Shown here: one piece after another, positions 47,877 to 57,414 of the stretch | How positions within the stretch are numbered: position 1 is the stretch's first letter | Layout: every line of letters starts with the position of its first letter | The notes under the pieces: generated by a model | The model's input: only the letters and a program-made list of their open reading frames with translations | Databases searched by the model: none | What the model was told of the DNA's origin: nothing | Program-made: the position numbers and the translations under genes | From: Burkholderiales bacterium | GTDB lineage: Bacteria; Pseudomonadota; Gammaproteobacteria; Burkholderiales; Burkholderiaceae_C | Direction: 5' to 3' | Assembly (NCBI GenBank): GCA_019509985.1 | Contig: JAEKLF010000046.1 | Coordinates: 1 to 64,000 of the forward strand | Length of the DNA stretch: 64,000 bases

Positions 47877-47907
47877 AAAGCGCCGCTTGCGCGGCGCTTT
47901 GTCTTTG
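47877..47907. terminator. Bidirectional intrinsic terminator between the twin-TM gene and coxC
   Basis: AAAGCGCCGC-TTGC-GCGGCGCTTT (47877-47900), a 10-bp perfect stem with an A-run before it and GTCTTTG after. The flanking genes are convergent. Confidence 0.85.
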
Positions 47908-47925
47908 CAAGGCGCGCGCAGCGCC

Positions 47926-48810
47926 TTACATCCAGTAGACGATGACGTACAGGCCCAGCCAGACGACGTCGACGAAGTGCCAGTACCAGGCCGCGCCCTC
48001 GAAGCCGAAGTGATGCTCGGGCGTGAAGTGGCCCTTCATCAGCCGGATGGTGATGAACAGCAGCATCAACGCGCCCACGCAGACGTGGAAGCCGTGGAAG
48101 CCGGTCAGCATGAAGAAGGTCGAGCCGAACACGCCGGAGCTGAGCTTGAGGTTGAGCTCGGTGTAGGCGTGGTGGTATTCGAAGGCCTGGAAGCCCAGGA
48201 AGGTGGCGCCCAGCAGCACCGTGATCCACATGAAGGCGATGGTCTTGCCGCGGTTGCCGGCGATCAACGCGTGGTGGGCGATGGTCAGCGTGACGCCCGA
48301 GCTCAGCAGCAGCGCCGTGTTGATCGTCGGGATGGGCCAGGGGCCCATGGTGCTGAAGGCCTCGACCATGCCGCCCGGCGCGGCGGTGAAGCCAGCGGCC
48401 GTGCTCGGCCAGATGGCCTTGAAGTCAGGCCAGAGCAGCGAGTTCTCCAGGCTGCCCAGCGTCGGCACGGAGTAGAGCCGGGACCAGAACAGCGCGCCGA
48501 AGAAGGCGGCGAAGAACATCACTTCCGAGAAGATGAACCAGCCCATGCTCCAGCGGAACGAGACGTCGATGCGCTCGCTGTAGAGGCCGCCCTCACTCTC
48601 GCCGATGGCCTGGCGAAACCACTGCTGCAGCACGAAGGCCCAGAACAGCAGGCCGCCGAACAGGGAGTACATGCCCCATTCATGGCCGTTGACCCACTGG
48701 CCAGCGCCCAGGATGACGAAGAACAGGCCGGTCGCGGCCAGCACCGGATGCCGCGAGGGCGCCGGGATGAAGTAGTACGGGGTCTTGCCGTGGGTTGTCG
48801 CAGCCGACAT
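47926..48810 (-). CDS. coxC: Cytochrome c oxidase subunit III
   Basis: 294 residues with seven membrane helices, the normal plan of aa3 oxidase subunit III. Family blocks include MGWFIFSEVMFFAAFFGALFWSRL, NTALLLSSGVTLTIAHHAL, FLGFQAFEYHHAYTELNLKLSSGVFGSTFFMLTGFHGFHVCVGALML and the C-terminal FVDVVWLGLYVIVYWM. It stabilises the oxidase and may supply oxygen. TAGGAGC precedes the ATG at 48810. The gene follows the DUF2970 gene and ends at a terminator. Confidence 0.97.
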   Translation of the reverse strand: MSAATTHGKTPYYFIPAPSRHPVLAATGLFFVILGAGQWVNGHEWGMYSLFGGLLFWAFVLQQWFRQAIGESEGGLYSERIDVSFRWSMGWFIFSEVMFFAAFFGALFWSRLYSVPTLGSLENSLLWPDFKAIWPSTAAGFTAAPGGMVEAFSTMGPWPIPTINTALLLSSGVTLTIAHHALIAGNRGKTIAFMWITVLLGATFLGFQAFEYHHAYTELNLKLSSGVFGSTFFMLTGFHGFHVCVGALMLLFITIRLMKGHFTPEHHFGFEGAAWYWHFVDVVWLGLYVIVYWM

Positions 48811-48860
48811 GTCGTGCTCCTAGTTCTTTGCTCGTTCTGAACGTCGTTGTGGCCGGGCCG

Positions 48861-49103
48861 TCAGGCACCCGCCACGCCACTGCTGATGACCCAACGGACC
48901 AGCAGCACCAGCATCAATACAAACAGGGCCGCGCCAAGCACGCCCGCGATCACCACATGCACCGGGTTGAGCTTGGCCATGTCTTGCTCATGGTCCCTGC
49001 CCCGGCGCACGCCGAAAAAACTCCAGGCCACGGCCGAGATCGTCTGGCCCAGCGAGCCCTTGCGGCCCACGGCTTCCTTCAGATCCTTGCCGGGCTCGCT
49101 CAC
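48861..49103 (-). CDS. DUF2970 family small membrane protein
   Basis: 80 residues from a GTG at 49103; longer forms of the frame lie inside ctaG. It has a basic N-terminus with GSLGQTISAVAWSFFGVRRGRDHEQD, then one membrane helix (about 53-76, VHVVIAGVLGAALFVLMLVLLVRWVI). This matches DUF2970 proteins, which lie between ctaG and coxC in many betaproteobacteria; their role in the oxidase is not established. The GTGA start overlaps the ctaG stop by four bases. Confidence 0.82.
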   Translation of the reverse strand: MSEPGKDLKEAVGRKGSLGQTISAVAWSFFGVRRGRDHEQDMAKLNPVHVVIAGVLGAALFVLMLVLLVRWVISSGVAGA

Positions 49104-49714
49104 AGCGCGGCTCCCGTGCCCTTGGGGGCCTGGCCGAGCTTGACGCCACCCTTGCCGGCCACCTCGAAGAAGGTGTACGACAGGGTGATGGTCTTCACAT
49201 CCTTGGGCAGCTTGGGGTCGATGACGAACACGACCGGCCACTGCTTGCTCTCGCCCGGCTTCAACGTGTACTCATTGAAGCAGAAGCATTCCAGCTTGTT
49301 GAAATGCGCGCTCGCCTGCATGGGCGCATAGCTCGGAATGGCCTGGGCAGCCATCGTGCGGTCCTGCACGTTCTTGAACTCGTACATGACCTGGGTCAGC
49401 TCGCCCGGGTGCACCGTCAGGTGGCGCACCGCCGGCTTGAAGTCCCAGGGGCCGCGCGCGTTGGTGTCGAACTCGACCGTGATCTCACGGCTGAAGTCGA
49501 TCTGCCCGTTGCCGTTGGCCACGCCCTTCTCGGCCAGCAGCGTCTGCTTCTCGGCCAGCGACAGCACGTTGATGCCTAGAGCAGTGCAGATGGCCTTGTA
49601 GAAAAAGACCATCGCGTAGCTGAAGCAAAACATCATCGTCACAACCACCGCCAGCTTCACGAAGAGGTGGCGGTTGTCCTGGCGAAGCGCGGCGACGAAC
49701 GAGCGAAGCGGCAT
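49100..49714 (-). CDS. ctaG: Cytochrome c oxidase assembly protein CtaG (Cox11)
   Basis: 204 residues. One N-terminal membrane helix (about 19-42) is followed by a periplasmic beta-sandwich domain. The copper-binding motif CFCFNEYTLKPGES is intact (residues about 143-148), as is the segment FEFD-like ITVEFDTNARG. Cox11/CtaG delivers copper to the CuB site of subunit I. It lies 12 bases after the small assembly protein and overlaps the DUF2970 gene. Confidence 0.95.
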   Translation of the reverse strand: MPLRSFVAALRQDNRHLFVKLAVVVTMMFCFSYAMVFFYKAICTALGINVLSLAEKQTLLAEKGVANGNGQIDFSREITVEFDTNARGPWDFKPAVRHLTVHPGELTQVMYEFKNVQDRTMAAQAIPSYAPMQASAHFNKLECFCFNEYTLKPGESKQWPVVFVIDPKLPKDVKTITLSYTFFEVAGKGGVKLGQAPKGTGAAL

Positions 49715-49726
49715 TGCGGACGTCGC

Positions 49727-49837
49727 TCAGTGACCCAGCATCGTCATCTTGACGACGAAACCAAAGCCGAAGGCCAGGGCCACCGTCAGCAGGATCAACG
49801 CCAGACGGCGGTTGGCCTTGCGCTGTTCGGGCGTCAT
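49727..49837 (-). CDS. Cytochrome oxidase small assembly protein
   Basis: 36 residues: a basic N-terminus with MTPEQRKANRRLALIL and a single membrane helix (about 12-31). The gene lies between ctaD and ctaG, five bases after ctaD, where Burkholderiales carry a tiny protein of this design that begins MTPEQ. Too short for most gene finders. Role inferred from position. Confidence 0.8.
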   Translation of the reverse strand: MTPEQRKANRRLALILLTVALAFGFGFVVKMTMLGH

Positions 49838-49842
49838 GGCGA

Positions 49843-51489
49843 TCAACCGATGATCTTGGTGGCCGACGCGTTGAGCTTGGGCGGCTCTTCGAAGGTGTGG
49901 AAGGGCGCCGGCGACGGCACTTCCCACTCCAGGCCTTCGGCGGCTTCCCAGGGCTTTTGCGGGGCCTTCTCGCCCTTGCCGCGCATCGCCGGGACGACGA
50001 CGAACAGGAAGAAGTAGACCTGCATCAGACCGAAGCCCAGAGCGCCGAGGGACGCGACCATGTTGAAGTCGGCGAACTGCATCGGGTAGTCGGCATAGCG
50101 TCGCGGCATGCCGGCCAGGCCCAGGAAGTGCATCGGGAAGAAGGTGATGTTGAAGAAGATCAACGAGCCCCAGAAGTGGATCTTGCCGCGCGTCTCCGAG
50201 TACATGACCCCGGTCCACTTCGGCGACCAGTAGTAGTAGCCGGCGAACATGCCGTACAGCGAGCCGGCCACCAGCACGTAGTGGAAGTGGGCCACGACGT
50301 AGTAGGTGTCCTGCAGCTGGATGTCGATGGGCGCCATGGCCAGGATGAGGCCGGTGAAGCCGCCCATCGTGAACACGAAGATGAAGCCGACTGCGAACAG
50401 CATCGGCGTCTCGAAGGTCATCGAGCCGCGCCACATCGTCGCCAGCCAGTTGAAGATCTTCACGCCCGTGGGCACGGCGATCAGCATGGTTGCGTACATG
50501 AAGAACAGCTGGCCCGTCACCGGCATGCCAGTGGCGAACATGTGGTGGGCCCAGACGATGAAGGACAGGATGGCGATGGAGGCCGTCGCGTACACCATCG
50601 ATGCGTAGCCGAACAGGCGCTTGCGGGCGAAGGCCGGCACGATCTGGCTGATGATGCCGAAGGCCGGCAAGATCATGATGTAGACCTCGGGGTGGCCGAA
50701 GAACCAGAAGATGTGCTGGTACATGACCGGGTCGCCGCCGCCCGCGGGGTTGAAGAAGGCGGTGCCGAAGTGGCGGTCCGTCAGCGTCATCGTGATGGCG
50801 CCGGCCAGCACGGGCATGACGGCGATCAGCAGGTAGGCGGTGATCAGCCAGGTCCACGCGAACATCGGCATCTTCATCAGCGTCATGCCAGGCGCGCGCA
50901 TGTTGAGGATGGTGACGATGATGTTGATGGAGCCCATGATGGACGAGGCGCCCATGATGTGCATCGCGAAGATGCCCGCGTCCATCGACGGGCCCATCTG
51001 GAGCGTCAGCGGCGCGTACAGCGTCCAGCCGGCGGCGGGGGCGCCGCCGGGCATGAAGAAGCTGCCCACCAGCATCAGGGCCGCGGGGATCAGCAGCCAG
51101 AAGCTGAAGTTGTTCATCCGCGCGAAGGCCATGTCACCGGCGCCGATCTGCAGCGGGATCATCCAGTTCGCGAAGCCCACGAAGGCCGGCATGATGGCGC
51201 CGAACACCATGATCAGACCGTGCATGGTCGTGAACTGGTTGAACAGCTCGGGGTTGAAGAACTGCAGGCCCGGCTGGAACAGCTCGGCGCGGATGCACAG
51301 CGCCAGGATGCCGCCGATCATCAGCATCGTGAAGGAGAACAGCAGGTAGAGGGTGCCGATGTCCTTGTGGTTGGTCGCGAACACCCAGCGGCGCCAGCCG
51401 TGGGGGGCGTCGTGATGTTCGTCGTGGTCGTGGGCATGGTCGTCACCATGACCCGCATGAACACCGTGGGGGGGAAGCACTGCACTCAT
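49843..51489 (-). CDS. ctaD: Cytochrome c oxidase subunit I
   Basis: 548 residues with twelve membrane helices. It holds heme a, heme a3 and CuB. Ligands are visible: the heme a histidine in [16 protein letters not shown], CuB histidines in [14 protein letters not shown] (with the Tyr cross-link) and [11 protein letters not shown], and the heme a3/heme a pair in VVAHFHYVL. The N-terminal [20 protein letters not shown] is a histidine-rich stretch that may bind metal; it is not part of the core fold. GAGGAATCC precedes the ATG at 51489. It follows coxB by 28 bases. Confidence 0.98.
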   Translation of the reverse strand: MSAVLPPHGVHAGHGDDHAHDHDEHHDAPHGWRRWVFATNHKDIGTLYLLFSFTMLMIGGILALCIRAELFQPGLQFFNPELFNQFTTMHGLIMVFGAIMPAFVGFANWMIPLQIGAGDMAFARMNNFSFWLLIPAALMLVGSFFMPGGAPAAGWTLYAPLTLQMGPSMDAGIFAMHIMGASSIMGSINIIVTILNMRAPGMTLMKMPMFAWTWLITAYLLIAVMPVLAGAITMTLTDRHFGTAFFNPAGGGDPVMYQHIFWFFGHPEVYIMILPAFGIISQIVPAFARKRLFGYASMVYATASIAILSFIVWAHHMFATGMPVTGQLFFMYATMLIAVPTGVKIFNWLATMWRGSMTFETPMLFAVGFIFVFTMGGFTGLILAMAPIDIQLQDTYYVVAHFHYVLVAGSLYGMFAGYYYWSPKWTGVMYSETRGKIHFWGSLIFFNITFFPMHFLGLAGMPRRYADYPMQFADFNMVASLGALGFGLMQVYFFLFVVVPAMRGKGEKAPQKPWEAAEGLEWEVPSPAPFHTFEEPPKLNASATKIIG

Positions 51490-51517
51490 TTGGATTCCTC
51501 TGATTCGGTGTTCGGAA

Positions 51518-52702
51518 TTACTTGCGGGCGGCCTGGACTTCGGACGGCTGCACCGTCTGACCCGTCTTGTTCGACCAGCTGTTCTTCGTGTAGGTCACGA
51601 CGGCGGCGATCTCGGTGTCGTTCAGCTGCTTCCATGACGGCATGCCCTTGTCCATGCGGCCGTTCAGCACGACCTGGACCTGCTGGAGCTTGTCCTCGCT
51701 CAGCACGACGGGCGAGCCGTCCAGCGGCTTGATCGGGCCGGCGCCCTTGCCGTCGGGCTTGTGGCAGACGGCGCAGTTGGCTGCGTAGATCTTCTCGCCG
51801 CGGGCGATCAGCGCCGCCTGCTCCCAGACCTTGCTCGGATCATCGGCCTTGGCGGCGATTTCCTTCTTCTTGCCGTCCACCCACTTGGTGTAGTCCTCGG
51901 CGGACACCACCTTCACGTGGATGGGCATGTAGGCGTGCTCCTTGCCGCACAGCTCGGCGCACTGGCCATAGTAGTCGCCCACCTTCTCGGCCTTGAACCA
52001 GGTGTCGCGCACGAAGCCGGGGATGGCATCCTGCTTGACGCCGAAGGCCGGCACCATCCAGGCGTGGATGACGTCGTTGGCCGTCGTGATGATGCGGATC
52101 TTCCTGTCCACCGGCACCACCAGCGGGTTGTCGACCTTGAGCAGGTAGTTGTCGACCTTCTCGGGATGACCTGAGTTGGAGGACTCGCGCTGCTCGGTGT
52201 CCAGCGTGGCCAGGAAGCCGATGCCCTCGCCCTCGCCCTTCAGGTAGTCATAGCCCCACTTCCACTGGTAGCCGGTGGCCTTGATGGTCAGGTCGGCATT
52301 GGTCGTGTCCTTCATCGCGACGACCACCTTGGTGGCCGGCAGGGCCATGCCGATGACGATCAGGAAGGGCACGATGGTCCAGGCGATCTCGACGGCCACG
52401 CTCTCGTGGAAGTTGGCCGACACCGCGCCCTTGGATTTGCGGTGCTTGAAGATCGAATAGAACATCACGCCAAACACCGCCACGAAGATGACGAGGCAGA
52501 CGATCAGCATGAAGTTGTGCAACCACATCTGGTCGGCCGCGATGCGCGTGACCGGCTCATGCAGGTTGAGCTGATTGACGCCCGGGCCGCCCTTGAGATC
52601 GTTCACCGCGAGGGCCGGGCCTGCAACAGCCGCCGTCGCCGCCGCGGCCCAACGGCCCCAAGCGCGTGAGGCGCTGTGCACTCGTGCGTTCATCATCGTC
52701 AT
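51518..52702 (-). CDS. coxB: Cytochrome c oxidase subunit II with fused cytochrome c domain
   Basis: 394 residues from the ATG at 52702; other ATGs at 52696 and 52693 and a GTG at 52711 are alternatives. A signal-like N-terminus (to ALA-V) and two membrane helices (about 62-85 and 105-128) lead to the CuA domain. Its ligands are visible in [13 protein letters not shown] and [12 protein letters not shown]. After about residue 290 comes a cytochrome c domain with CAVCH as heme site and a distal Met in MPSWKQL. This fusion is the caa3 design, which lets the oxidase take electrons from soluble cytochrome c through its own heme. First gene of the ctaD operon. Confidence 0.96.
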   Translation of the reverse strand: MTMMNARVHSASRAWGRWAAAATAAVAGPALAVNDLKGGPGVNQLNLHEPVTRIAADQMWLHNFMLIVCLVIFVAVFGVMFYSIFKHRKSKGAVSANFHESVAVEIAWTIVPFLIVIGMALPATKVVVAMKDTTNADLTIKATGYQWKWGYDYLKGEGEGIGFLATLDTEQRESSNSGHPEKVDNYLLKVDNPLVVPVDRKIRIITTANDVIHAWMVPAFGVKQDAIPGFVRDTWFKAEKVGDYYGQCAELCGKEHAYMPIHVKVVSAEDYTKWVDGKKKEIAAKADDPSKVWEQAALIARGEKIYAANCAVCHKPDGKGAGPIKPLDGSPVVLSEDKLQQVQVVLNGRMDKGMPSWKQLNDTEIAAVVTYTKNSWSNKTGQTVQPSEVQAARK

Positions 52703-52867
52703 GGTTGTCACTTGGTTCTTTGAAGAGCGGGGCTTGCAATCCGACCCAGCGGCCGGATCTGGGAAGCAAGTTCCGTGGACTGGGCCGGGTTTTGCCCCAA
52801 GCCCACGGTGCGGCGCGGGATTTTAGCCCAGGCTCAGAGAGGCGCCGCCCAAGCCGCCCCCGGGGAA

Positions 52868-53791
52868 TCACCCCCCTGATCGCCCCTTGCGCAGCGAGGC
52901 GCGCATCGCGTCGATGGAGACATGGGTTTCGGCCGCCACGGCCAGGCGCGGCGCGGCCTTGAAGGCATGGCCGAAGACCAGCTCCAGCGTCAGCGCGAGC
53001 CGGCCTTCGCTGTCGCGCAGTGTGTCGAGCTCGGCCAGCAGGCGCTGGCGCCAGGCCCGCCCGCGCAGGCCGGCGAAGCGCGTCGGCGCGACGTTGCCGC
53101 CCAGCGCGCGCAGGTCGGCCAGCAGACTCTCCGGGCTGGCCCAGGTCAGGCGCAGCCTCTCCTGGTCCATGACCGGATCGGCGAAGCCGGCCTTGAGCAT
53201 CAGATCGCCGACGTCGTGCATGTCCCACCAGTCCGGCGCCGGCCGACCCCAGCCATTGCGGGCATACAGCCGGCGCAACTCGATGAAGCTGTCCGGCCCC
53301 ATGCAGGAGAACATGACGAAGCCGTCGACGGCGATGCTGGCCGCCCAGGCGTCCAGCATCGCCGGCAGATCGGCGCTGGCATGCAAGGCCATGTTCGACC
53401 ACAGCAGCTCCACCTCGGGCCGCGCCGGCAGCTCCGCGACCTGCCCCGACGATGCGCCGCGCAGCTTGCGCCACCAGTTCAACGCGCGGGCCTGAGCGGC
53501 CCGTTCGGCCAGCATCGGGTCGGCCTCGTGCCACAGCAAATCGGCATTCGGATAAGCCAGGCGCAGCAGCTCCGCGCTCGCGCCCAGCGCCGGGGCGGCA
53601 TCCAGCACGCGGGCAGGCTGCAGCTTGATGTAGGTCAGGCGCTCGGCCATGCGGCGCGCGACCTCGGCGTGCAGCCAGGGCGACTGCCCGGCGGCCGCGA
53701 CGCGGCGGGCCTGGTGGCGCAGCGCGACGACATCGAGATCCTGGGGCCGCGGCCCCTTGTTTGAAGTAGGGGTCGAGACCGGCTCACTCAT
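52868..53791 (-). CDS. BioC-like SAM-dependent methyltransferase
   Basis: 307 residues from the ATG at 53791. Class I methyltransferase layout, of BioC type by general form (AERLTYIKLQPARVLDAAPALGASAELLRLAYPNADLLWHEAD, then PEVELLWSNMALHASADLPAMLDAW and VDGFVMFSCMGPDSFIELRRLY). BioC methylates malonyl-ACP to start biotin synthesis. The SAM motif I, usually VLDLGCGTG, reads VLDAAPALGAS here and has lost the glycine-rich turn, so activity may be altered. The position beside comF is common in Burkholderiales. It is divergent from comF with 23 bases between the starts. Confidence 0.7.
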   Translation of the reverse strand: MSEPVSTPTSNKGPRPQDLDVVALRHQARRVAAAGQSPWLHAEVARRMAERLTYIKLQPARVLDAAPALGASAELLRLAYPNADLLWHEADPMLAERAAQARALNWWRKLRGASSGQVAELPARPEVELLWSNMALHASADLPAMLDAWAASIAVDGFVMFSCMGPDSFIELRRLYARNGWGRPAPDWWDMHDVGDLMLKAGFADPVMDQERLRLTWASPESLLADLRALGGNVAPTRFAGLRGRAWRQRLLAELDTLRDSEGRLALTLELVFGHAFKAAPRLAVAAETHVSIDAMRASLRKGRSGG

Positions 53792-53814
53792 GGGTCGGTC
53801 AGTATATTGAGCCG

Positions 53815-54570
53815 ATGCCAGAGCGCTCCCAGGCGGCGCCCAAGCCCGCATTGATCGAGAAGGTGCTGCTGCGCTGCGCCGGCCAGTGCGCGATCTGCCG
53901 TGCCTGGAGCCATCAGACCGTCTGCGAGGGCTGCCTGTCGCTCTACGCCCGCCCGCAGCCGCGCTGCTGGACCTGCGCGGCCAAGCTGCCGCCGGCGCTG
54001 GTCGGGCGCCCTCACCCGCAGTGCGGGCGCTGCCTGCGCGAACCGCCACCGCTGGATCGCACGGTCGCCGCGCTGGACTACCGCTTCCCCTGGGACGGCC
54101 TGCTGCAGCATTTCAAGTACCACCAGGCTCTGGAGCTGCGCGAGAGTCTGCTGGAGCGGCTGAACTCGGCGCTCAGCGCCGCCGAGGTGGACGAGCCGGA
54201 TTGGCTGCTGCCGGTGCCGCTGTCCGACGAACGCCTGCGCGAGCGCGGCTACAACCAGGCTCACGAGCTCGCCAAGGCGCTGGCACGGCGGCGCGTGCTG
54301 CGCTGCGCGCCCGACCTGCTGCTGCGCGTGCGCCACAACGAGCGCCAGGCTGGTTTGAAGTTGGACGCGCGCGCAGCCAATGTGCGTGGCGTGTTCGCCG
54401 TCGAGCCCCTTCACGCGGCGCGGCTGCGCGGCACCCGGGTCGCGCTGCTCGACGACGTGATGACCAGCGGCGCGACGCTGTTCGAACTGGCCGGCGTGCT
54501 GCTCCAGGCCGGCGTCATGAGCGTGCAGGCCTGGGTCGTCGCACGCACGCCCGAGCCCGGCGCGGAGTGA
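53815..54570 (+). CDS. comF: ComF family phosphoribosyltransferase-like protein
   Basis: 251 residues. The N-terminal part has zinc-finger cysteines (CAICRAWSHQTVCEGC, then CWTCAAK and CGRCLRE), and the C-terminal part has a type I phosphoribosyltransferase fold with VALLDDVMTSGATLFE and RERGYNQAHELAKALA. ComF supports DNA uptake and recombination in naturally transformable bacteria; its enzymatic role is unclear. A TATATT at 53803-53808 lies six bases before the ATG at 53815, so the mRNA may start at the start codon itself. No Shine-Dalgarno sequence is seen. Confidence 0.93.
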   Translation: MPERSQAAPKPALIEKVLLRCAGQCAICRAWSHQTVCEGCLSLYARPQPRCWTCAAKLPPALVGRPHPQCGRCLREPPPLDRTVAALDYRFPWDGLLQHFKYHQALELRESLLERLNSALSAAEVDEPDWLLPVPLSDERLRERGYNQAHELAKALARRRVLRCAPDLLLRVRHNERQAGLKLDARAANVRGVFAVEPLHAARLRGTRVALLDDVMTSGATLFELAGVLLQAGVMSVQAWVVARTPEPGAE

Positions 54571-54592
54571 GCGGCGGGGATACTCCCGGCCC

Positions 54593-55063
54593 ATGTTCCA
54601 CATCGTCCTCGTCCATCCCGAGATCCCACCCAACACGGGCAACGTGATCCGGCTCGCGGCCAACACCGGCTGCGCTCTGCACCTGATCGAGCCGCTGGGG
54701 TTTTCGATGGAGGACCGGCTGCTTCAACGCGCCGGCCTGGACTATCACGAGTACGCCCGCGTGCAGCGCCACGCCGACTGGGCCGCCTTCCTCGCCGCCG
54801 AGTCGCCCGACCCGAAGCGCATGTTCGCCTTCACGACGCGCGGCAGCCGGCCCTTCGCCGAGGTGGCCTGGCAGCCAGGCGACTGGTTGATCTTCGGCAG
54901 CGAGACGGCCGGCCTGCCGGCCGCGCTGCGCGACGGCTTCGCGGTCGGGCAGCGTGTACGCCTGCCGATGCGCGAAGGCCAGCGCAGCCTCAACCTGAGC
55001 AACAGCGTCGCCGTGGCCGTGTTCGAGGCCTGGCGGCAGAACGGCTACGCCGGCGGGGCCTGA
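54593..55063 (+). CDS. trmL: tRNA (cytidine/uridine-2'-O-)-methyltransferase TrmL
   Basis: 156 residues, the usual TrmL length. SPOUT-family methyltransferase with the knot motifs: NTGNVIRLAANTGCALHLIEPLGF near the start, FGSETAGLP in the middle and LNLSNSVAVAVFEAWRQ at the end. TrmL methylates the ribose at position 34 of leucine tRNAs. It lies 22 bases after comF and ends directly at the stop codon of the convergent gpsA, with no space between them. Confidence 0.95.
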   Translation: MFHIVLVHPEIPPNTGNVIRLAANTGCALHLIEPLGFSMEDRLLQRAGLDYHEYARVQRHADWAAFLAAESPDPKRMFAFTTRGSRPFAEVAWQPGDWLIFGSETAGLPAALRDGFAVGQRVRLPMREGQRSLNLSNSVAVAVFEAWRQNGYAGGA

Positions 55064-56071
55064 CTATTCAGCCTTGGCCTCGCGGCCCATCAGGTGCTCG
55101 ACCGCCTCGCTCGCACGCAGCCGACCTTCCAGCAGCGCGACCATCGCTTCGGTGATGGGCATCTCGACACCGGCCGCACGGGCGCGCGCCAGCACCGTCG
55201 GCGCGCTGTAGACGCCTTCGGCCACGTGACCCAGCGTACTGAGGATCTGCGGCACGCCCAGCCCCTGCGCCAGCATCAGGCCCACGCGGCGATTGCGTGA
55301 CAGGTCGCCCGTCGCCGTCAGCACCAGGTCACCCAGACCCGACAGGCCCATGAAAGTCTCGACCTTGGCGCCCAGCGCGACGCCCAGGCGCAGCATCTCG
55401 GCCAGACCGCGCGTGATCAGCGCAGCGCGCGCGTTCAAGCCCGGAGCATCGGGCGCCGCCGCCGACAGGCCATCGCAGACGCCGACCGCGATGGCCATGA
55501 CGTTCTTGACCGCACCGCCCACCTCGACGCCGACCGGGTCGCCCGAGGTGTAGACGCGCAGCCGCTCGCCGTGGAAGGCCTCGACGGCGGCCTGCGCCAG
55601 CTCGGCGTCCTCGCTGGCGGCGACCAGCGCCGTCGGCCGGCCGGCGGCCACCTCCTGCGCAAAGCTCGGGCCGGACAGCACGCCAACGCGCATCGACGGC
55701 TGCAGCTCGCGCGCGATCTCATGGCCCAGGCGGCCCGTACCGGCCTCAAAGCCCTTGCACAGCCACAGCACGCGGTGCGTCGACGGCAGGGCCGCCAGCG
55801 TCTCGCGCAGCCCCGACATCGGCGTCGCGACGATGGTGAGGCCGTCGGAGGCGTGGGCGATCGCCTCGTCGCGGTCGACCGTCAGTGCGAGGGGCGCGGG
55901 CAGCTCGACGTCGGGCAAATAGAGGGCGTTGCGGCGCGTCGCGCGCATCTGCGCGACCGCATCGGCATCACGCCCCCACAGGCTCACCTCGTGCCCTGTT
56001 CGCACGGCCTGGATGGCCAGGGCCGTGCCCCAAGCGCCGGCACCGAGAACGCTGATCTTCATCGTCGTCAT
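55064..56071 (-). CDS. gpsA: Glycerol-3-phosphate dehydrogenase [NAD(P)+]
   Basis: 335 residues from the ATG at 56071; GTG at 56086 and ATG at 56062 are alternatives. The NAD-binding motif [10 protein letters not shown] opens the protein, and the catalytic lysine region is [36 protein letters not shown] and [23 protein letters not shown] complete the family pattern. It reduces dihydroxyacetone phosphate for phospholipid synthesis. In related genomes secB comes directly upstream; here about 1.8 kb with a PEP-CTERM gene and an IS remnant lie between. Confidence 0.96.
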   Translation of the reverse strand: MTTMKISVLGAGAWGTALAIQAVRTGHEVSLWGRDADAVAQMRATRRNALYLPDVELPAPLALTVDRDEAIAHASDGLTIVATPMSGLRETLAALPSTHRVLWLCKGFEAGTGRLGHEIARELQPSMRVGVLSGPSFAQEVAAGRPTALVAASEDAELAQAAVEAFHGERLRVYTSGDPVGVEVGGAVKNVMAIAVGVCDGLSAAAPDAPGLNARAALITRGLAEMLRLGVALGAKVETFMGLSGLGDLVLTATGDLSRNRRVGLMLAQGLGVPQILSTLGHVAEGVYSAPTVLARARAAGVEMPITEAMVALLEGRLRASEAVEHLMGREAKAE

Positions 56072-56547
56072 GCGCGAGAGTTTCACCCAAGAAATCTATG
56101 GTCACTCCGTCACTACAAGCGCAGTAGCGGGCTGAGGTGAAGGTGGCGTGCGTAAATCTATCCGGCATCTGGGTGAGGGCGCGGCCAAGCGCGCCCAGGA
56201 CCCGCAGGTCTTCGACGCGGAGTCGGCGCACTGCTGGATTTGGACTGACAGCAACGCCGAACCATACCGGCAAGCGTGGAGTTGAAGCGGGTGCGGACGC
56301 AGCGGCGTCTGCCCGACATGCTCGTGGCGCATGGGCACGTCGCCCGGGCGCCCACCCATAACGACCCTCGCACGTCCCCCACTCCGTCTGCGATAGCGTC
56401 CAGTCCCTACGGTATTGCGCAATCTTCCTCGCGAGCAGCATGCCGCCGGGCTGCAGGCGCGTTCAGCGCCTAGGGATTGGCGCCCGGCGTCAGTCCTGAC
56501 AACCTACTAGTCAGTTAGCTGCACTTCGGCTATTCAACGGAGGACTC
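56072..56547. other. Poorly coding stretch upstream of gpsA, edge of inserted region
   Basis: No full gene can be supported in these 476 bases. One 45-codon frame with good codon bias is listed separately at 56148-56285. The rest lacks strand-consistent coding, and towards 56500 the sequence becomes AT-richer, with CTACTAGTCAGTTAGC that may hold the promoter of the PEP-CTERM gene. The stretch marks the left side of foreign-looking sequence between gpsA and secB. Confidence 0.5.
56148..56285 (+). CDS. Possible 45-residue small protein or gene remnant
   Basis: A frame from GTG at 56148 to TGA at 56283-56285. It has the GC-rich third positions of real genes here, and an AGGTGAAGGT lies just before the GTG. 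The product is hydrophilic with Trp- and Cys-containing SAHCWIWTDSNAEP near its end and no signal or membrane segment. I do not recognise it. It may be the tail of a lost gene carried by the inserted segment. Confidence 0.3.
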   Translation: MRKSIRHLGEGAAKRAQDPQVFDAESAHCWIWTDSNAEPYRQAWS

Positions 56548-57336
56548 ATGAAACGCGCAATCGCCGTATTCGGCCTTTCTTCTCTACTCGCCATGTCCGC
56601 TCACGCTGATCTTGATGTTCGCGCGTCAATCAGCGGATTGAGCTTCGAACTCATCGACTTGGACCCTAGCGACGGCATATCCCCCTCAATCACATTTGGG
56701 CAAGGCTGGGGGAACGGGAGTACGTATCTCTACACAGGAGCAATGACCGAGGCACGCTCAATAAGTTTCAGCGGCGCATTTCCCGAAACAAGTCGCTCGC
56801 TGACAACCGGCCCGGCATCCAGCGAAATCAAGTTTGAAGGAATCGATGTCGGGACGTTTGCAACCCGCGCGAGCATTCACTCAAGCCTTGGCGTTGTCGC
56901 GCCTGGAGACCGCCCCCAGGAATTTTCCGGAACAGAGTGGCACTTGGGCATCGAGCTCTCGCCGCGAACCGAGCTGAGGGTATCTGCGATTGGCAAGGTT
57001 GAGGCCAACTCCGATTTGGCGATTGCCGCAGGCACGTTCAGCGACACGTCCGCTTTCGCCAAGCTAAGCCTCTATGCCAACAGCCAATTTCCACAAGATC
57101 AAATCGCCTACTCCTATGTGGCGCCGGGCGACCTCGTGAAGTTTTCTGAAACGCGAGACAAGACGCTGTCCGTATCTCTCAGTAACGGGTCGAGCAGCTC
57201 CGAAACCATGGACTTGCAGCTTCAAACCTGGATCAATCATTCCATCACGCCAATCCCGGAGCCATCGACGTCAGGCCTGGTTGCTTGCGGTTTGCTTCTG
57301 CTGGGGGGGTGGACGAGGGCGCGTCGAGTCGGGTAA
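56548..57336 (+). CDS. PEP-CTERM sorting domain protein
   Basis: 262 residues. A signal peptide (residues 1-20, ending SAHA-D) opens the protein. The C-terminus is a PEP-CTERM sorting tail: PIPEPSTSG at about 235, then a hydrophobic helix (LVACGLLLLGGW) and the basic end TRARRVG. Exosortase cuts such tails and links the protein to the cell surface or exopolysaccharide matrix. The middle region is Ser-, Thr- and Gly-rich, beta-like, and not recognised. CGGAGG precedes the ATG. Codon use is clearly less GC-rich than in neighbours, which with the IS remnant next to it suggests horizontal transfer. No exosortase gene is in the window. Confidence 0.9.
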   Translation: MKRAIAVFGLSSLLAMSAHADLDVRASISGLSFELIDLDPSDGISPSITFGQGWGNGSTYLYTGAMTEARSISFSGAFPETSRSLTTGPASSEIKFEGIDVGTFATRASIHSSLGVVAPGDRPQEFSGTEWHLGIELSPRTELRVSAIGKVEANSDLAIAAGTFSDTSAFAKLSLYANSQFPQDQIAYSYVAPGDLVKFSETRDKTLSVSLSNGSSSSETMDLQLQTWINHSITPIPEPSTSGLVACGLLLLGGWTRARRVG

Positions 57337-57414
57337 CGGACCTTGCGCCGCTTCGGTCGAACAGTTCAGCAACCCGCGCGAGACGCCTCCCGCCCCGAGG
57401 CGATCGAGCGCCTC

